Source: Prostheceraeus crozeri (Eukaryota > Platyhelminthes > Polycladida > Euryleptidae). Taken from it: DNA of 64,000 nt. The stretch covers positions 1,081,867-1,145,866 of the forward strand of contig CAJQUW010006985.1 in NCBI GenBank assembly GCA_907163375.1. The letters are read 5' to 3'. This document shows, piece by piece, positions 22,259 to 33,079 of this stretch. The position numbers and the translations under genes were made by a program. The notes beneath the pieces are model-generated. The model did not search any database. It was given only the letters and a program-made list of their open reading frames with translations, and was not told the origin of the DNA. Position 1 is the first letter of the stretch. Each line of letters starts with the position of its first letter.

Positions 22259-23680
22259 TCAAAGATAATAAAGTTCACCTAGATCTGTCGAATCTGGTAA
22301 ACAAGATAAAATACTGATTGCGTTTCCTTTTTGAACACTTAAACTCAGTCTTTGTTTCAAAAACATTAATGCTCGCGGCTCTCCGGTAGCTTCACTGATG
22401 CGATGTCCAATTGCCTTCACAAGAGCGGTCGCATCCGGACCCCATGCTTCAAACGTCTCCATTGCAATTGGACAGAAAATATATGACCTCTGTAGTTGTT
22501 CATATTTTCTCCTTTTCTTGTTTTCTGCCATAGCTGCCAAGTTGCCACCTCCTTTGCAAGATACTGAGAGATTGCTCTCTGCCAAAGTGTCCACACAGGT
22601 GAAATCCCACACTATAGGTTTTCCTTTGCACCATGGAGTGAGAGTTATTCCATCGGGCCTCTTCCCGTCATCACGACTGAGGCCTTGCGGCTCCAGGATT
22701 GCAGGCAAACCGGCTGAGACGAAGGCCTTCCTGATGATGTCATTGGCTTCTGAGTGACGGATTGATCTTCCCTTGTTTAAACGACAACTGAGACCGTGGA
22801 TGCCGCTCTTGTCGATATTGATTCCACATTTGCACACATGCGGGAAACATATATTAGAGCCAAGACGTAAGGAAATGGCAATTCTCAAGTGCTCGTTATT
22901 AAGCTTGAGGCCAAGACTTGAAAGAGGAAGAGCATCCAACCAAGCACCGGCTCCAGGTGAAGAAACAGAAAGAAAACGGCTCTTCCCTCTAATGTCGGTG
23001 ATCGAATTGAAAAGTTCATCGAATTTAAGTTGAACTAGAGGTCGATCCCATGCACTTTGAAGTTTAGCTTGGTCCCCTGTAGGTCGTGGTGTATGTGAGC
23101 ACTGATTCTCCCACGTGGATGAAGCATCTGCGACAGATGGATCAGAATAATCCCTTCGAAGAATGTCCGATATTGCCTTTGCCACACCATGGGACGATGC
23201 GAGGAAAGCAGGCAGCGACAAATCAGAAGCTCTTCTTAGGCCGAGTCCACCAAATTTCACAGGAAGAAATGCTTGTGAGTAGGCTTGAGGTGTTAAGGAG
23301 GAGTTCAAAATGCTCTCCAGTGATTTCCTTTGCATATTGTCAAATTGTAATAATAAATGACGATGTTGGTGGTAAAACGGAAAAGTTCTCAGAAGATAGA
23401 TCATTTTTGGAATACTCAGACATTTTTTCAAGATAAATAAAGCATAATGAGCGTCAATATCACACAATGAATCCATGATGTTTTCCATCGCCTGCAATTT
23501 GTCGGAAAACAGTTTATCTGCGCTCTGATGGAATATTGGGGACCCAAGAAGAGTTGCGCTAGATATACTTAATATCTTCATGTCGTTGAAAATGTCGACC
23601 TGTAAAGTAGAAGTGGATCCTGTTGGGTCGAAGATCTCACATTTGGACAAGTTTAGTGATAGGCCGATTTCACGTGACAT
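22259..23680 (-). CDS. R2-type LINE, C-terminal part: thumb, CCHC finger, endonuclease
   Basis: This 473-codon frame begins in the reverse transcriptase just after the active-site box and runs to the end of the element protein. Near residues 280-300 a zinc knuckle has the order C-x-C ... H-x3-C (CKCGINIDKSGIHGLSC). It is followed by the restriction-like endonuclease core KRPDG, 13 residues, then D in WDFTCVDT, the PD-(D/E)xK pattern of R2-type elements. The enzyme would make the nick that primes reverse transcription, often at a fixed genomic target. The frame is continuous with the upstream one only across a broken region. Assignment to a specific clade (R2, Hero, Utopia or NeSL) is not possible by eye. 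Confidence 0.75.
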   Translation of the reverse strand: MSREIGLSLNLSKCEIFDPTGSTSTLQVDIFNDMKILSISSATLLGSPIFHQSADKLFSDKLQAMENIMDSLCDIDAHYALFILKKCLSIPKMIYLLRTFPFYHQHRHLLLQFDNMQRKSLESILNSSLTPQAYSQAFLPVKFGGLGLRRASDLSLPAFLASSHGVAKAISDILRRDYSDPSVADASSTWENQCSHTPRPTGDQAKLQSAWDRPLVQLKFDELFNSITDIRGKSRFLSVSSPGAGAWLDALPLSSLGLKLNNEHLRIAISLRLGSNICFPHVCKCGINIDKSGIHGLSCRLNKGRSIRHSEANDIIRKAFVSAGLPAILEPQGLSRDDGKRPDGITLTPWCKGKPIVWDFTCVDTLAESNLSVSCKGGGNLAAMAENKKRRKYEQLQRSYIFCPIAMETFEAWGPDATALVKAIGHRISEATGEPRALMFLKQRLSLSVQKGNAISILSCLPDSTDLGELYYL

Positions 23681-23877
23681 CTCTTTTATCTTAGTTAAGT
23701 CTTGAAATACTTGTTGAGCAGTTCCAATAAGACAACCATCGTCTAAATACCAACAGTTTACTTCACTGCAGAAAATTTTGAATCACTTTTTGCATATAGT
23801 TGACCAGTCGTCGGGAGATCATTTTGATTAACAAGAGTGCGTTAGAGAAAACTCCCCAAGTTTAGGTCGATGATTTC

Positions 23878-25512
23878 TTAAAAGTTAAGTAAAAAGTTTA
23901 ACAGGTCAGACGGGCCTTCGGCGTCCAGCGCCTTCGAAACGGTCGATGGTAACCATAGGCCCCATAGGACTATAGGCCCCATGGGATCCCCCTGCTGCAT
24001 GCCTTCTTGTGAATAGATCACGCTATCTTCGTAGAACAGACATGTGGGGACACTGTACATCTGCCACGTGAGGGAAAATATATGTTTGAGAGAATTCTTG
24101 ATCTCAGATAAGGCGATGTCCCTCCTGATTGAATTAAAGGCATTGGTAAAGTCGATTTTCAGCATTACAACTTCGTCGCCCGAGTCCAATTTTGATTGTA
24201 GGTAATTTCTGGCCGTATGAACTATGGCCTCTGCTCCACTGGGGACCCCAACTCCTTGCTGATTGGGATAAAGAAGATCTCTAACGTCGTCTTTCACAAA
24301 TCGTACAGCGATCTTACAGGTGATGCGTCGATAAGTATTGCCAACTGCTATTGGTCGAATGTCCGAATTTGGTTTTGAAATGGCAAATAGAGCAGCTCCA
24401 TACAAGTATGGTACTGCATCCTCACAAACGCTGCCCTCCAACATCAAGTTGCACAAGCGTGTCAGAGCCACTAGCAGCTGAAAACCTTGTTCTCCAACAC
24501 TTTTCGATGTCAGATCCTTCAGGTGTTGAGGCTCGAGTAGATCGGGACCCGCTGCTGAACCTGGTCTGAAGCTAAAGATCGCTTTGCGGACTTGTTCTGT
24601 GTCGCATTTCAATGCCATTTCTTTATCTGAGGATGTTGGAGAATGTGGAAAGTTTGTGTGTGGCGATGGGGATGGATGTTTCTCTTTCAGCTTTGTTAAG
24701 GTCTCAATGGAGTTCCGTGACAAACCATCATTCGATGAAAGAATCCGTACTGCTCCTCTAATATCTCCTTTCTCAATCTTTCGCATACAGAGTTTTGCTC
24801 GCTCTTTCCTTGAGTTGTTATTACCACTTCTGGTAAAGTTGGAACGCGATGGTTGATTGATCGCTGGAACCGTACTTGACTCCGCCATATAAGTAGCAAT
24901 ACGACGATTTATTTTTGTAGAAAGTGATTCTTTTCGGTTATCTCTTTGATCAGCTTTGTGCAGGCATTGAGAAGGGAAGCAAAAAAGTCTTCGCCAAGCA
25001 AAGATCGAATTCAGATCACAAACATCGATGATTAAAGTTCGAAGAGCGATGGCCGCTTGGCTCCTGGAACCTTTTGGGATTCTGTACAATACGGAACCTC
25101 GCTGAAAATTATTGAAATCATTCTGTAGATCATTGCCTTGGTAATTGTCATTAATATTTTGAGACTGGAGGTTGACGGATAAAGAAGGTATGGATAAAAC
25201 ATTGGAAGATGATATCGACGGATCACAAAAGTGACGCCTGCTCTTGGAAAAGTGTTTATTACAACTATCACAAATAAAACGATTGGTTTTGTTGAAAAAG
25301 GAGGCTGGAACACTTTCTCGTTTCGCGAGATGTTCGTTGATGTGGTTGTAGAGACTCGTTGGGGCGCGATAGTGTCGGTCACATGTATTGACAGGACATT
25401 CGTATATAAGGTTGGAAGATGCCATGTAAGATTCTTTAAACTTGACAAAAAGAAGCTTCACAAAAATCAAATCATGTATCTCTATGTCCAGGTCAATGCA
25501 CGAACTACTCAT
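23878..25512 (-). CDS. R2-type LINE, N-terminal part: zinc finger and RT fingers/palm
   Basis: The frame of 544 codons starts at ATG 25512 (an in-frame ATG at residue 30 is also possible). A C2H2 finger lies at about residues 39-60 (C-x4-C-x12-H-x3-H), followed by a partial CxxC...H-C finger, as in the DNA-binding N-termini of R2-type elements. The reverse transcriptase begins near residue 300: SAAGPD, ISKPNSDIRPIAVGNTYRR, motif A in KIDFTNAFNSI, and GMQQGDPMGP. After this box a 17-bp tandem duplication (atggggcctat...) disrupts the frame, and the remaining residues are unrelated. The catalytic YLDD box is visible downstream in another frame near 23750. Confidence 0.75.
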   Translation of the reverse strand: MSSSCIDLDIEIHDLIFVKLLFVKFKESYMASSNLIYECPVNTCDRHYRAPTSLYNHINEHLAKRESVPASFFNKTNRFICDSCNKHFSKSRRHFCDPSISSSNVLSIPSLSVNLQSQNINDNYQGNDLQNDFNNFQRGSVLYRIPKGSRSQAAIALRTLIIDVCDLNSIFAWRRLFCFPSQCLHKADQRDNRKESLSTKINRRIATYMAESSTVPAINQPSRSNFTRSGNNNSRKERAKLCMRKIEKGDIRGAVRILSSNDGLSRNSIETLTKLKEKHPSPSPHTNFPHSPTSSDKEMALKCDTEQVRKAIFSFRPGSAAGPDLLEPQHLKDLTSKSVGEQGFQLLVALTRLCNLMLEGSVCEDAVPYLYGAALFAISKPNSDIRPIAVGNTYRRITCKIAVRFVKDDVRDLLYPNQQGVGVPSGAEAIVHTARNYLQSKLDSGDEVVMLKIDFTNAFNSIRRDIALSEIKNSLKHIFSLTWQMYSVPTCLFYEDSVIYSQEGMQQGDPMGPIVLWGLWLPSTVSKALDAEGPSDLLNFLLNF

Positions 25513-25593
25513 AATATGAAGCAGAAACGACGATAGCAGAATGTTCAGCTGATATAGTTCAACATAAAATCAAAGGCAGGATATGTATAGAAC

Positions 25594-25667
25594 TGAACCC
25601 TATACCGTGCAGACGAAAGTCCGGTTTGCATACCACTAGGCCACGACAACTCGAACAAGCCGTTGAA
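25594..25667 (-). repeat. tRNA-like sequence (SINE head or tRNA pseudogene)
   Basis: On the minus strand an A box (tggcctagtgg) and a B box (gggttcagttc) lie at tRNA-like spacing. The T arm can pair (atagg/tctat), but the acceptor strands do not, so this is not a functional tRNA. It lies about 55 bp upstream of the 5' end of the R2-type LINE in the same orientation. Confidence 0.45.
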
Positions 25668-25669
25668 GA

Positions 25670-27107
25670 CACTGTGATATTATTCGTAGAATTGTGAAAT
25701 CCAGTGCATAGACTTGATGACACGATGCGACGTCAGCTGATAGATCATGAAGTTACAGATCTTTGGCGGACTGAACAGTCATCAGCCGTAAAGCACACAT
25801 AACGTATAGATATCCCAAATGAATACGATGGAGGGCACGACGCGTAATGGCGATAGTCGACGGATGTAGATCAGAAGGCGACGATAACGCTGATATCAAT
25901 TTCTTCAAAATCGATGCACTAGAACCACCATAAATCACTCAAAACCACACTTTCACGAGAGGTACAAAGAACACGACCGACCGACAGAGAGCAAGCGTGA
26001 TTTTGTACCGGCATACGAAATTTATCAGTTACATAAAAGCAGTCTCACTCTATCAAAATAAATTAATTTATAAAAAAAATTGAAAGATTATTCCAGTCAA
26101 ATTTATTGAAGCCGTCAAAACTTATTTCCAAGATTATCTGTTTCACCGGAATAAGTCCTCCCTGTCAAGGTGTTGTCCCGCAAGCATGCTTCTTCTGCCC
26201 CGGTAATGATAACGGCTTGATCTTTTCGTACAAATGAACATTATTTACATTTTTGACTTAATGCTCGAAGATCAAGTGGTCTCATAGCGCACTTCATGGT
26301 CTCCCAATCATGAAGCTCTTCTCACATGCTTTCTTTGAACTCGGAATGCTTCGTCACTAGGTGAATGAGGCTAGGATTTCTATGTATTGCATATATGCAA
26401 GGATTACTACTGCATACTAGGATTCCTGTGATATCCTATAGTATATGCTAGGATTCTTTCTAATGGTGCGGATAGCTCTGAGAATGAAATATTGTCATAA
26501 CTAGTTTCCTTGCAAGTGTTTCATTCTAACGCGTGCTGTAGTATGTAACTTTAAGATCGTTGCATGCTGAAACTGAACTTAGATGATATCCATACAGTTA
26601 ATTTACCGTTATAAGTACTATCTCGTTTACCGGCATTTAAAACGAACGCGAAAATGCTAAAAGGTTTTCGCTTCGTCAACGAACACAACACTATTCATGT
26701 GTCATTAATGTTCGACAAGAATTACTTCATTTCCGAGAGGCTTCGCTTAATTTTTTATGCTTTAGCTCGTTCGTATCCCTCAATATAAACATGCAAATCA
26801 CATTCGTGTTTTCTTATGTCACTGACCCATTTGTGCCCACTGCCCACTTAATAAAGATTTTGGAGCAGTTGACATCGAAACAGAAAAGCCTCTTACAATG
26901 CTTGCAACGCTGTCGGCAATTTACGTTTTCAAAAATGTGAAACTTCGAATGTTTGAGGGCAGCTCGGGCACAAATGGGTTGAAGCATAGAGGAATCATGG
27001 TATGATTACCGTGTGCTACCTGAAATTTTACACCTGCTTGCTGGCGTTGTCAATTTCCTTGATGTTGAGCAAACTAATATTTGTTTTCATAACCGTGTCT
27101 CCTACAG
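25670..27107. other. End of intron 1, no gene recognised
   Basis: No coding domain was seen. The last bases form the pyrimidine-rich acceptor (gtgtctcctacag) of the next TSP1 exon. An in-frame open stretch extends upstream of the acceptor to an ATG at 27002 with a hydrophobic leader, noted in the exon entry. Confidence 0.4.
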
Positions 27108-27434
27108 GTAGCTCAGTATGGGGACCTTGGTCAAGTTGTCCGACCCAATGTGGTCATTACAATGTGTTTCGGCAACGTACTGCCAAATGTTTAGGCAGCA
27201 CCTGTGAAAAGTACGAAGAACGAAAACCCTGTCCGGTCATTCTGTGTCCAGTCAATGGTGGATGGTCTGATTGGGGCAATTGGACTGTCTGTTCAGTGAC
27301 ATGCGGTGTCGGAACAAATTATCGATACCGAACCTGTTCCAAGCCAGCTCCCCAACATGGAGGAAAAGCATGTGAAGGTGCTAAACAAGAAGCCAAAACT
27401 TGCTTCTCATCAGCCAAATACTGTGAACCTCCTG
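27108..27434 (+). CDS. TSP1 gene, exon 2: two TSP1 domains
   Basis: A 327-base phase-1 exon between ctcctacag| and g|gtaagc. The first TSP1 is atypical (SSVWGPWSSCPTQCGHYNV, then RQRTAKC). The second is canonical, with GGWSDWGNWTVCSVTCGVG, RYRTC and the PAPQHGGKAC loop. Cysteine number and order fit two complete repeats with six cysteines each. Joined to the exon ending at 2561, the codon across the junction is AGT (Ser). The frame also stays open upstream of the acceptor to an ATG at 27002 with a hydrophobic stretch (LALSISLMLSKLIFVFI), so an alternative start reading through the acceptor is possible, as in the modules at 34173, 51679 and 55888. Confidence 0.8.
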
Positions 27435-28044
27435 GTAAGCAGTGAGTATGTGGAAGTAATTGATGCAGAAAAGAATTCTGAATGAAAACTGATAATCACA
27501 GTCAGCAACATGTTGGAGATGATTGATGACGTCATGCGAGTGATGAAGAATTCACCGATGTTGCTTGATAAAGACGGATGCTGATGCTTATGATGGAGAT
27601 TCTGGTGCTGTTGACTGCTGCATGGAAAATTATACTTGATAATATGATAACGTTGATCGCAGTCAAAAATTGATGCTTATGAGTAAAAATTGTGATAAAT
27701 TTGGCTGAAATAGTTAGCAAGGAAAATAAAACTAAACTCATAATAATAAATTTTATCTTGAGCGCTTTCGATGACTCTAATCATAATATACACTAATCCC
27801 AAGAATGTGTGTCACCTTATAATTATGATCAAATACACATCAAAACCTCGTACCATGTTGCAACATATGCTCCTACGATTGCATAAGTTAAGAAAATTAA
27901 TTAGCCTGATGATAAACAGTGATTTTTCAATATGATTATAAAACGTTAGTAACGAGGGAAACCTGATGAATTTATCGCAGTTGTGATTCTTCGGAGCATA
28001 AATACGCTTGCAATTACATGTACGAGTATATTATTATCAAGTTA
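27435..28044. other. Intron, no gene recognised
   Basis: Nothing coding or repetitive was recognised. Confidence 0.4.
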
Positions 28045-28228
28045 TCAATTGCGTTCCGAGGAATGATCATCCAATCTTCGACCACCATGGATTGTAAGTC
28101 CTTCAAACAGCGAATGGCACCTCTTCTTGATACTTTCCTCTTCGCCAGATCCCCTCACACATGTTCGATAGAATTAAGATCTGGTCATCTTGATGGCCGC
28201 TCTATCCTTCAAGTGTTGCTAACATGGT
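28045..28228 (-). pseudogene. Tc1-like transposase C-terminal fragment
   Basis: On the minus strand one frame reads PSR, stop, PDLNSIEHV, stop, GDLAKRKVSRRG, then LKDLQSMVVEDW. This is the end of a Tc1/mariner DD34E transposase, including the third catalytic residue (E of SIEH). Two in-frame stops replace the usual serine (before PDL) and tryptophan (after EHV). It is unrelated in detail to the younger Tc1 copy at 30621. No terminal repeats are seen. Confidence 0.65.
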
Positions 28229-29080
28229 GAAACTGATCAGTCAGTGATGAGTTATGCTTTATGAAAGATGGAATCCGACAGTCTTCCATCGATGCATTAA
28301 AAAATCTAGTCTCAGTTAACGTAAATATTCACCCATTCACAGATTTCAGATTTCGTACCTCACTAAGATCATAACGTCAGATCGCTCCTAAAACATTAAT
28401 TGAATTAACTTTCCATACTTTGTATACCTTTTCTGGAGTTCTCAGCTTTCAGTGAATGCATCCGCAGTCACATTTGAAATTATAACAGACATTTGATCGG
28501 TCAACGAGAGGATATACTACCTATCTTTCTGTCTTCTAGACCCATCATTCTTTTCTATGTAAAGTCTTGAGCAAGTGTTACATATCTCTTGTAAATATGC
28601 CTTGAAGTGCATCGACCTTCAAGTAAGTCAATATATAAGGTCACTGGGAAACTCTGAAAATGTGCGACTCATTCTGCTAAGTGGTTTACAATTACTAAGG
28701 AATTGAATATGATTGCTGAAATTTCTGATATATGACAGTGTTAATTGAGTATGATGTGATGTTGAATGAAAGATAGTAATTGTGATTTTTCAGCGATTCT
28801 GTAAATTGTCATGAAGTTAATTGAGTCTTCATGTGGTTTATCATGCTCGAGCTGTTTACTTAGTCTGCTGGAGTATGGTCTCCTGGTCTCCTGATTGTTG
28901 ACCGTTTACCAAAATATGCATGAAAATTTTGTACATTATTGTATAAATCATGTATCATCTTATTACTAATAAACAGAAAGAGTAGTAGAGTGCATATATC
29001 ATTTCTATTGATGGAATATGTGATCGCTTGAGGCCGACTTAAAACTTTTTCCATCTTTTCTCAATCTCATTGCAAATTTG
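28229..29080. other. Intron, no gene recognised
   Basis: No domain or structured repeat was recognised. Confidence 0.4.
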
Positions 29081-29390
29081 TTGGTTTGATAGTCATGCAA
29101 AGTCTACTCAGTCATACTAGCTACTTGTATTCATCTTTGATTCATCATCATTTGCAACAGGAACTTTGATTGAGATGCAATGTGCGTGCATTTTCAGTGA
29201 ACGGCGGTTGGTCAGAGTGGAGTGTGTGGGGTTCCTGCTCAGTTACGTGTGGCGGTGGTACGCAAACACGCACGCGCACCTGCGATAATCCGAGACCTAA
29301 ATTCGGCGGAACTGAATGTGTTGGTACAAAAGTACAAAGTCAGAAGTGCGGAGAAGGATTCTGTGGTCCTCCAGGTACGAAACTTTCTCT
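29081..29390 (+). repeat. 310-bp duplicated block, copy 1
   Basis: The block comprises 117 bp of intron, one whole TSP1 exon and 16 bp of the following intron. It is repeated at 31871-32180 with one visible base difference (cgcacctgc versus cgcatctgc). The duplication borders lie inside introns, so the exon was copied intact in phase. Confidence 0.9.
29198..29374 (+). CDS. TSP1 gene, exon 3: one TSP1 domain
   Basis: A 177-base phase-1 exon between gcattttcag| and g|gtacga. It encodes a textbook TSP1 repeat: VNGGWSEWSVWGSCSVTCGG, then TRTRTC, the PRPKFGGTEC loop and a terminal CGEGFCGPP. The W-x2-W-x2-W ladder and all six cysteines are present. Such domains bind matrix components and are often C-mannosylated and O-fucosylated (the CSVTCG site is the fucosylation type). 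The acceptor is also reachable from the exon ending at 27434, giving GTG (Val) at the junction. Confidence 0.85.
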
Positions 29391-30620
29391 GTCATGCGGC
29401 ATTTCATTTGAATATTACTTGCAATGATCGCGTCAGGATACGTGTAGTCTACGAATTGAACGTGGAATTTGTATGACTTAGTGTGATTTAGTGTGATTAA
29501 GGAATTTGATGCTTAAATTGTTCAAATCTGAGGACATTTTTCTACAGATGCTTTCATAATGTTAATTGATGCATCAGACTATTTTTTATTCAAATTTCCC
29601 AACATCATCGTATGCACTCGAGTCTCACTAATTGTTTCTTAATCCGTTGTCGTTTTAGTCCGGTCGGCTCTTTGTGGCCAGTTTGAATGCTTTGTCTCCT
29701 GATTTGTTAATCAGTTGTCTCATTAATCTGTCCAATGATCTGTGAACGGAGCTAGCCGGATTAGACTCAACTGTAGTTGAATCATTATCAATAATCTGTT
29801 TCCTGGTTTTTTATTAGTTGTGTTGAGTTGGAAAAGAAGTAGAAAAAGAGTTTTAAATCATTTATATGCGGTGCTTTGGAGGAATACTGCATACATCATC
29901 AGGCAAACTACGAAGCTGGGGATGTGCATTTCTATCGATATCTCAGCTATCGAAGTAAAGTGCAGAGATGCTTATCCAAAAAGTGTAATCATTAACTCGA
30001 TGAATTAGCTAAATTTTGTATGATGAAATTCGCACTTTTCAGGATAGAATTCGTCTTCGATTACAAGTCGCCCTTGAATAAAACCATGAAAAATTATCTT
30101 GCACCTCCCTCCCTGCAAATGGCACTCCCATCTAGAATAAGGTGATGTGAATTTTAGTCTACAACTGTGAAGCCGCTGTTAAATTACGCTTGGAAAGAAA
30201 ATTTCATAAAGCTGTAGTCTGTCATAGTAACAAAATTGCTTGACCGAATGAACATTAGAGCAAGAGGTGCGTATGCAATGCTCTTAAATCCAGTCAATGC
30301 CTCCTAAAATTCATCATGGATAACTGCAGTAATATCCCTGGTTTTGGGCTTTCTTCTCGTAATGAACAGCAGATTTTGGAAAAATTTGACTGGGCATGTT
30401 TCTATTTAAAGGCGAAAGCTGCTTTCTAGATGCCAGTCGTAGCACAGGGTTGGCCACACGCCCCAACGTGGTTACGTGGTTTCAAGGCATAATGACCGTC
30501 AGAGACGGATATATCACATCGAGACGGCGCTTGTCACTCCTTCTATTTAAAGAGGTTCCTCTTCAATATCGTGTTCTCTCATGGTGTATAGTTATCATTA
30601 TTTTACTGTCGTTTTCCATA
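29391..30620. other. Intron between the duplicated exons, no gene recognised
   Basis: No domain was identified. The segment ends at the left terminal repeat of a Tc1 element. Confidence 0.4.
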
Positions 30621-31795
30621 TATACTCACTGACATAAATAATGAAACCAACTATCATTGACTTGAATGGAAGTTTGTTTCATTTTTTCCTATGGTTTGAG
30701 ATGATATCTCGCTTTCTATGTATCACCATTGAACTCCATATGATAAGGGAAATCATATAGGACCATCAAATTTCAAAATTTGATATTGATCACAGTAACA
30801 GCTAGAAGTTGAACAGAATCACCACCTACTGCTGACCAGATTTGACTTATGAAATGGCGCACGATAACTTTACCAGAGGAATGGCAATTGGGATGATGCG
30901 TTGTGGGCAAAGTTCTACAACTGTTGCGAAAGAATTGAAAATTTCAAGGGTCGTTGCATGGAGGTGGTGGTGTCGTTGGAAAGCAGAAGGAAATGTGGAA
31001 AAGAAGAACGGATCAGGAAGACCAAGGGTATCATCCAAGCGGACAGATGCACGCTTAGTTTTAGCTGCTAAACGAAACAGATTTGTGTCCGTCCCGAAGC
31101 TAATTGTGTACTGGAAGGTTGCTGGGAACGTTGCCTGTAGCGTTCGAACTGCATATCGAAGATTGCGAGAAGCTGGTATACAGTCTCGACGACCCGCTGT
31201 GAGAATTCCGGCGGCACAATGGAAAAACACCAGCAATCGTAGTGAAAGGAACATTGACAGGACAGCGATATGCCGACGAGATCGTGACACCGGTCGTGGT
31301 TCCAGCAGTGACATCGAATCAATTGATTTTTCAGGATGACAACGCAAGGCCCCATCGCGCTTCAGTGGTCTCTAACAGGATAGCAAGCAGTGGAATCCCA
31401 ACCTTGGAATGGCCCTCACGTTCTCCCGACCTCTCCCCCATCGAGCACTGCTGGGATGAACTTGGTCGCAGAGTGAGGGAGAGGTACAACCACCCACCAG
31501 TGTCTTTGAAGATGTTGGCCGACAGACTGATCGAGCAGTGGAACCTCTTAGACCTGGCATTCATCCAGCGACTGTGCTCATCCATGCCCTCACGCATCGA
31601 TGCGTGTTTGGATGCTCGCGGTGGTCACACCGGTTTCTAACTTAAGTTGATAAAATCATGAGTATCAAATTAAATGTTTTTGAGTAAAGCATTCGACTTC
31701 TCCTTTTACAAACAACAAACAAACGTACAGTACAACCAAGTTTAAGTCATAAGTATTCATATCAGGACTTGTTTCATTCTTTTTGTCACTGAGTA
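30621..31795 (+). mobile_element. Tc1-like DNA transposon, internally deleted copy
   Basis: Terminal inverted repeats start with tatactcactgacataaata at 30621 and end with the imperfect complement (ctttttgtcactgagtata) at about 31795. TA dinucleotides sit at the edges, as expected for the Tc1/mariner superfamily. The element is about 1.17 kb and carries the N- and C-terminal thirds of a transposase, with the central catalytic region removed. It lies between the two copies of the duplicated TSP1 exon. Confidence 0.8.
30854..31640 (+). pseudogene. Tc1 transposase with central deletion
   Basis: From the ATG at 30854 the N-terminal helix-turn-helix region is readable (MRCGQSSTTVAKELKISRVV, then GSGRPRVSS), the paired-like DNA-binding domain that recognises the terminal repeats. 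Near 31218 the sequence jumps to GTLTGQRYADEIV in a different frame. It continues through FQDDNARPHRA to DLSPIEHCWDEL and a stop at 31640. The second D and the E are 34 residues apart (DD34E). The first catalytic aspartate and about 100 residues around it are missing, so the protein cannot be active. The element could move only with a helper transposase. Confidence 0.8.
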
Positions 31796-31870
31796 TATTT
31801 ATCTTTTCGCATTACAAAAGTGTTAATATCTTAATGAGTATTATGCATATAGGATTACTTCAGATTATAG

Positions 31871-32180
31871 TTGGTTTGATAGTCATGCAAAGTCTACTCA
31901 GTCATACTAGCTACTTGTATTCATCTTTGATTCATCATCATTTGCAACAGGAACTTTGATTGAGATGCAATGTGCGTGCATTTTCAGTGAACGGCGGTTG
32001 GTCAGAGTGGAGTGTGTGGGGTTCCTGCTCAGTTACGTGTGGCGGTGGTACGCAAACACGCACGCGCATCTGCGATAATCCGAGACCTAAATTCGGCGGA
32101 ACTGAATGTGTTGGTACAAAAGTACAAAGTCAGAAGTGCGGAGAAGGATTCTGTGGTCCTCCAGGTACGAAACTTTCTCT
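31871..32180 (+). repeat. 310-bp duplicated block, copy 2
   Basis: This is the second copy of the block at 29081-29390, offset by 2790 bp. The flanks diverge abruptly on both sides, so the duplication is recent. Confidence 0.9.
31988..32164 (+). CDS. TSP1 gene, exon 4: duplicate TSP1 domain
   Basis: A 177-base exon identical to the exon at 29198-29374 except for one change (Thr to Ile in the arginine strand, TRTRIC instead of TRTRTC). The acceptor and donor are preserved, and the exon is phase 1 on both sides, so including it simply adds one more TSP1 domain without a frame change. It would join the exon at 34243 giving a Val codon. Because both copies are intact, the gene may carry one or both. 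An assembly duplication cannot be excluded by eye. Confidence 0.8.
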
Positions 32181-33079
32181 TTCGTATAATGTTTATTACT
32201 GTGTATCAAAAAAGTTATTGCCAGCCAGGCTTATACTCGTCGCTGGAATTAGAGTGATGTACTAGAAAATGCTTTCTAAGTTCAGTCATCAGGAATTTTA
32301 TCCTGAATGTTCAACAGCTAGAAGTCTTAAAACAAATGATGAGAAAGTATGCGATGATTTCGCTTTATTCGATATTTCTTTGTGCAAATCGTGTAGATAT
32401 TTGTAAATTCTCATCAAAGTTAAGGATTTTATTGTCACATTGAATCTCACATCTGTTAAGTGAAAATACATGTATTTGACTCAATTTTCCTCGGTGATAA
32501 TTTTGTCAAATTGAAATATTATTCACGCCTTTCGACTCTCCACGATCTAAAGTTGCTGATTGTGTACAAATGATGTGTTGTCAAATGTTCCAGTTCGTCA
32601 GAATGTAAACATGTCATTTGCATTGCGTTCAATGGAAAATTTGTCTGTCTCACCCCTCATGTCTAGCTGTGGCCGTGACCATCATGGCTGAGGAATGTCA
32701 TGTCTAGACCCCAACACAGGGACAGGGCAAGTTATCCATGTTGTCCGCTACCTTGAAAAAGGTTGAAGAACTTTGAAATACTTGAATTTGGGCATCAAGC
32801 TATGAATAATGAACATACACTATTTTTCCATGCGTTGTTATCATGATAGCACCGCAACTCTATTCGCTGCATAAGCATAGTTGTAAATTAATGCATTTTA
32901 GTTGTGGTGCAATGTGGAAAATAAGAAAGCAACAATGTATCCCGTAATGATGATATCTGTATCTATACACGTGAAAAATATTTTCGAAATCTCAGCGCAT
33001 ATTTGCATGTGTATTCATAGCATTGTTTCCGCTTTTTTCCTTCATTGCTGCCCAGTCCTTTTCAATTACGCACAATAGT
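32181..33079. other. Intron, no gene recognised
   Basis: No coding or repeat feature was recognised. Confidence 0.4.

Larger units (their letters stand above)
22180..25540 (-). mobile_element. R2-type (restriction-like endonuclease) LINE, broken
   Basis: A single-protein non-LTR retrotransposon on the minus strand: N-terminal zinc finger, central reverse transcriptase and C-terminal CCHC plus restriction-like endonuclease. These map onto two frames, 25512-23878 and 23680-22259, with about 200 bp of frame-disrupted polymerase between them. The 3' UTR is about 70 bp and ends in an A/T-rich tail (complement of tttttttattttttt near 22182). No flanking target duplication was identified. Confidence 0.8.

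Noticed and set aside
22398-23436. Several plus-strand frames of 86-119 codons
   Set aside because: They are antisense shadows of the R2-type LINE protein.
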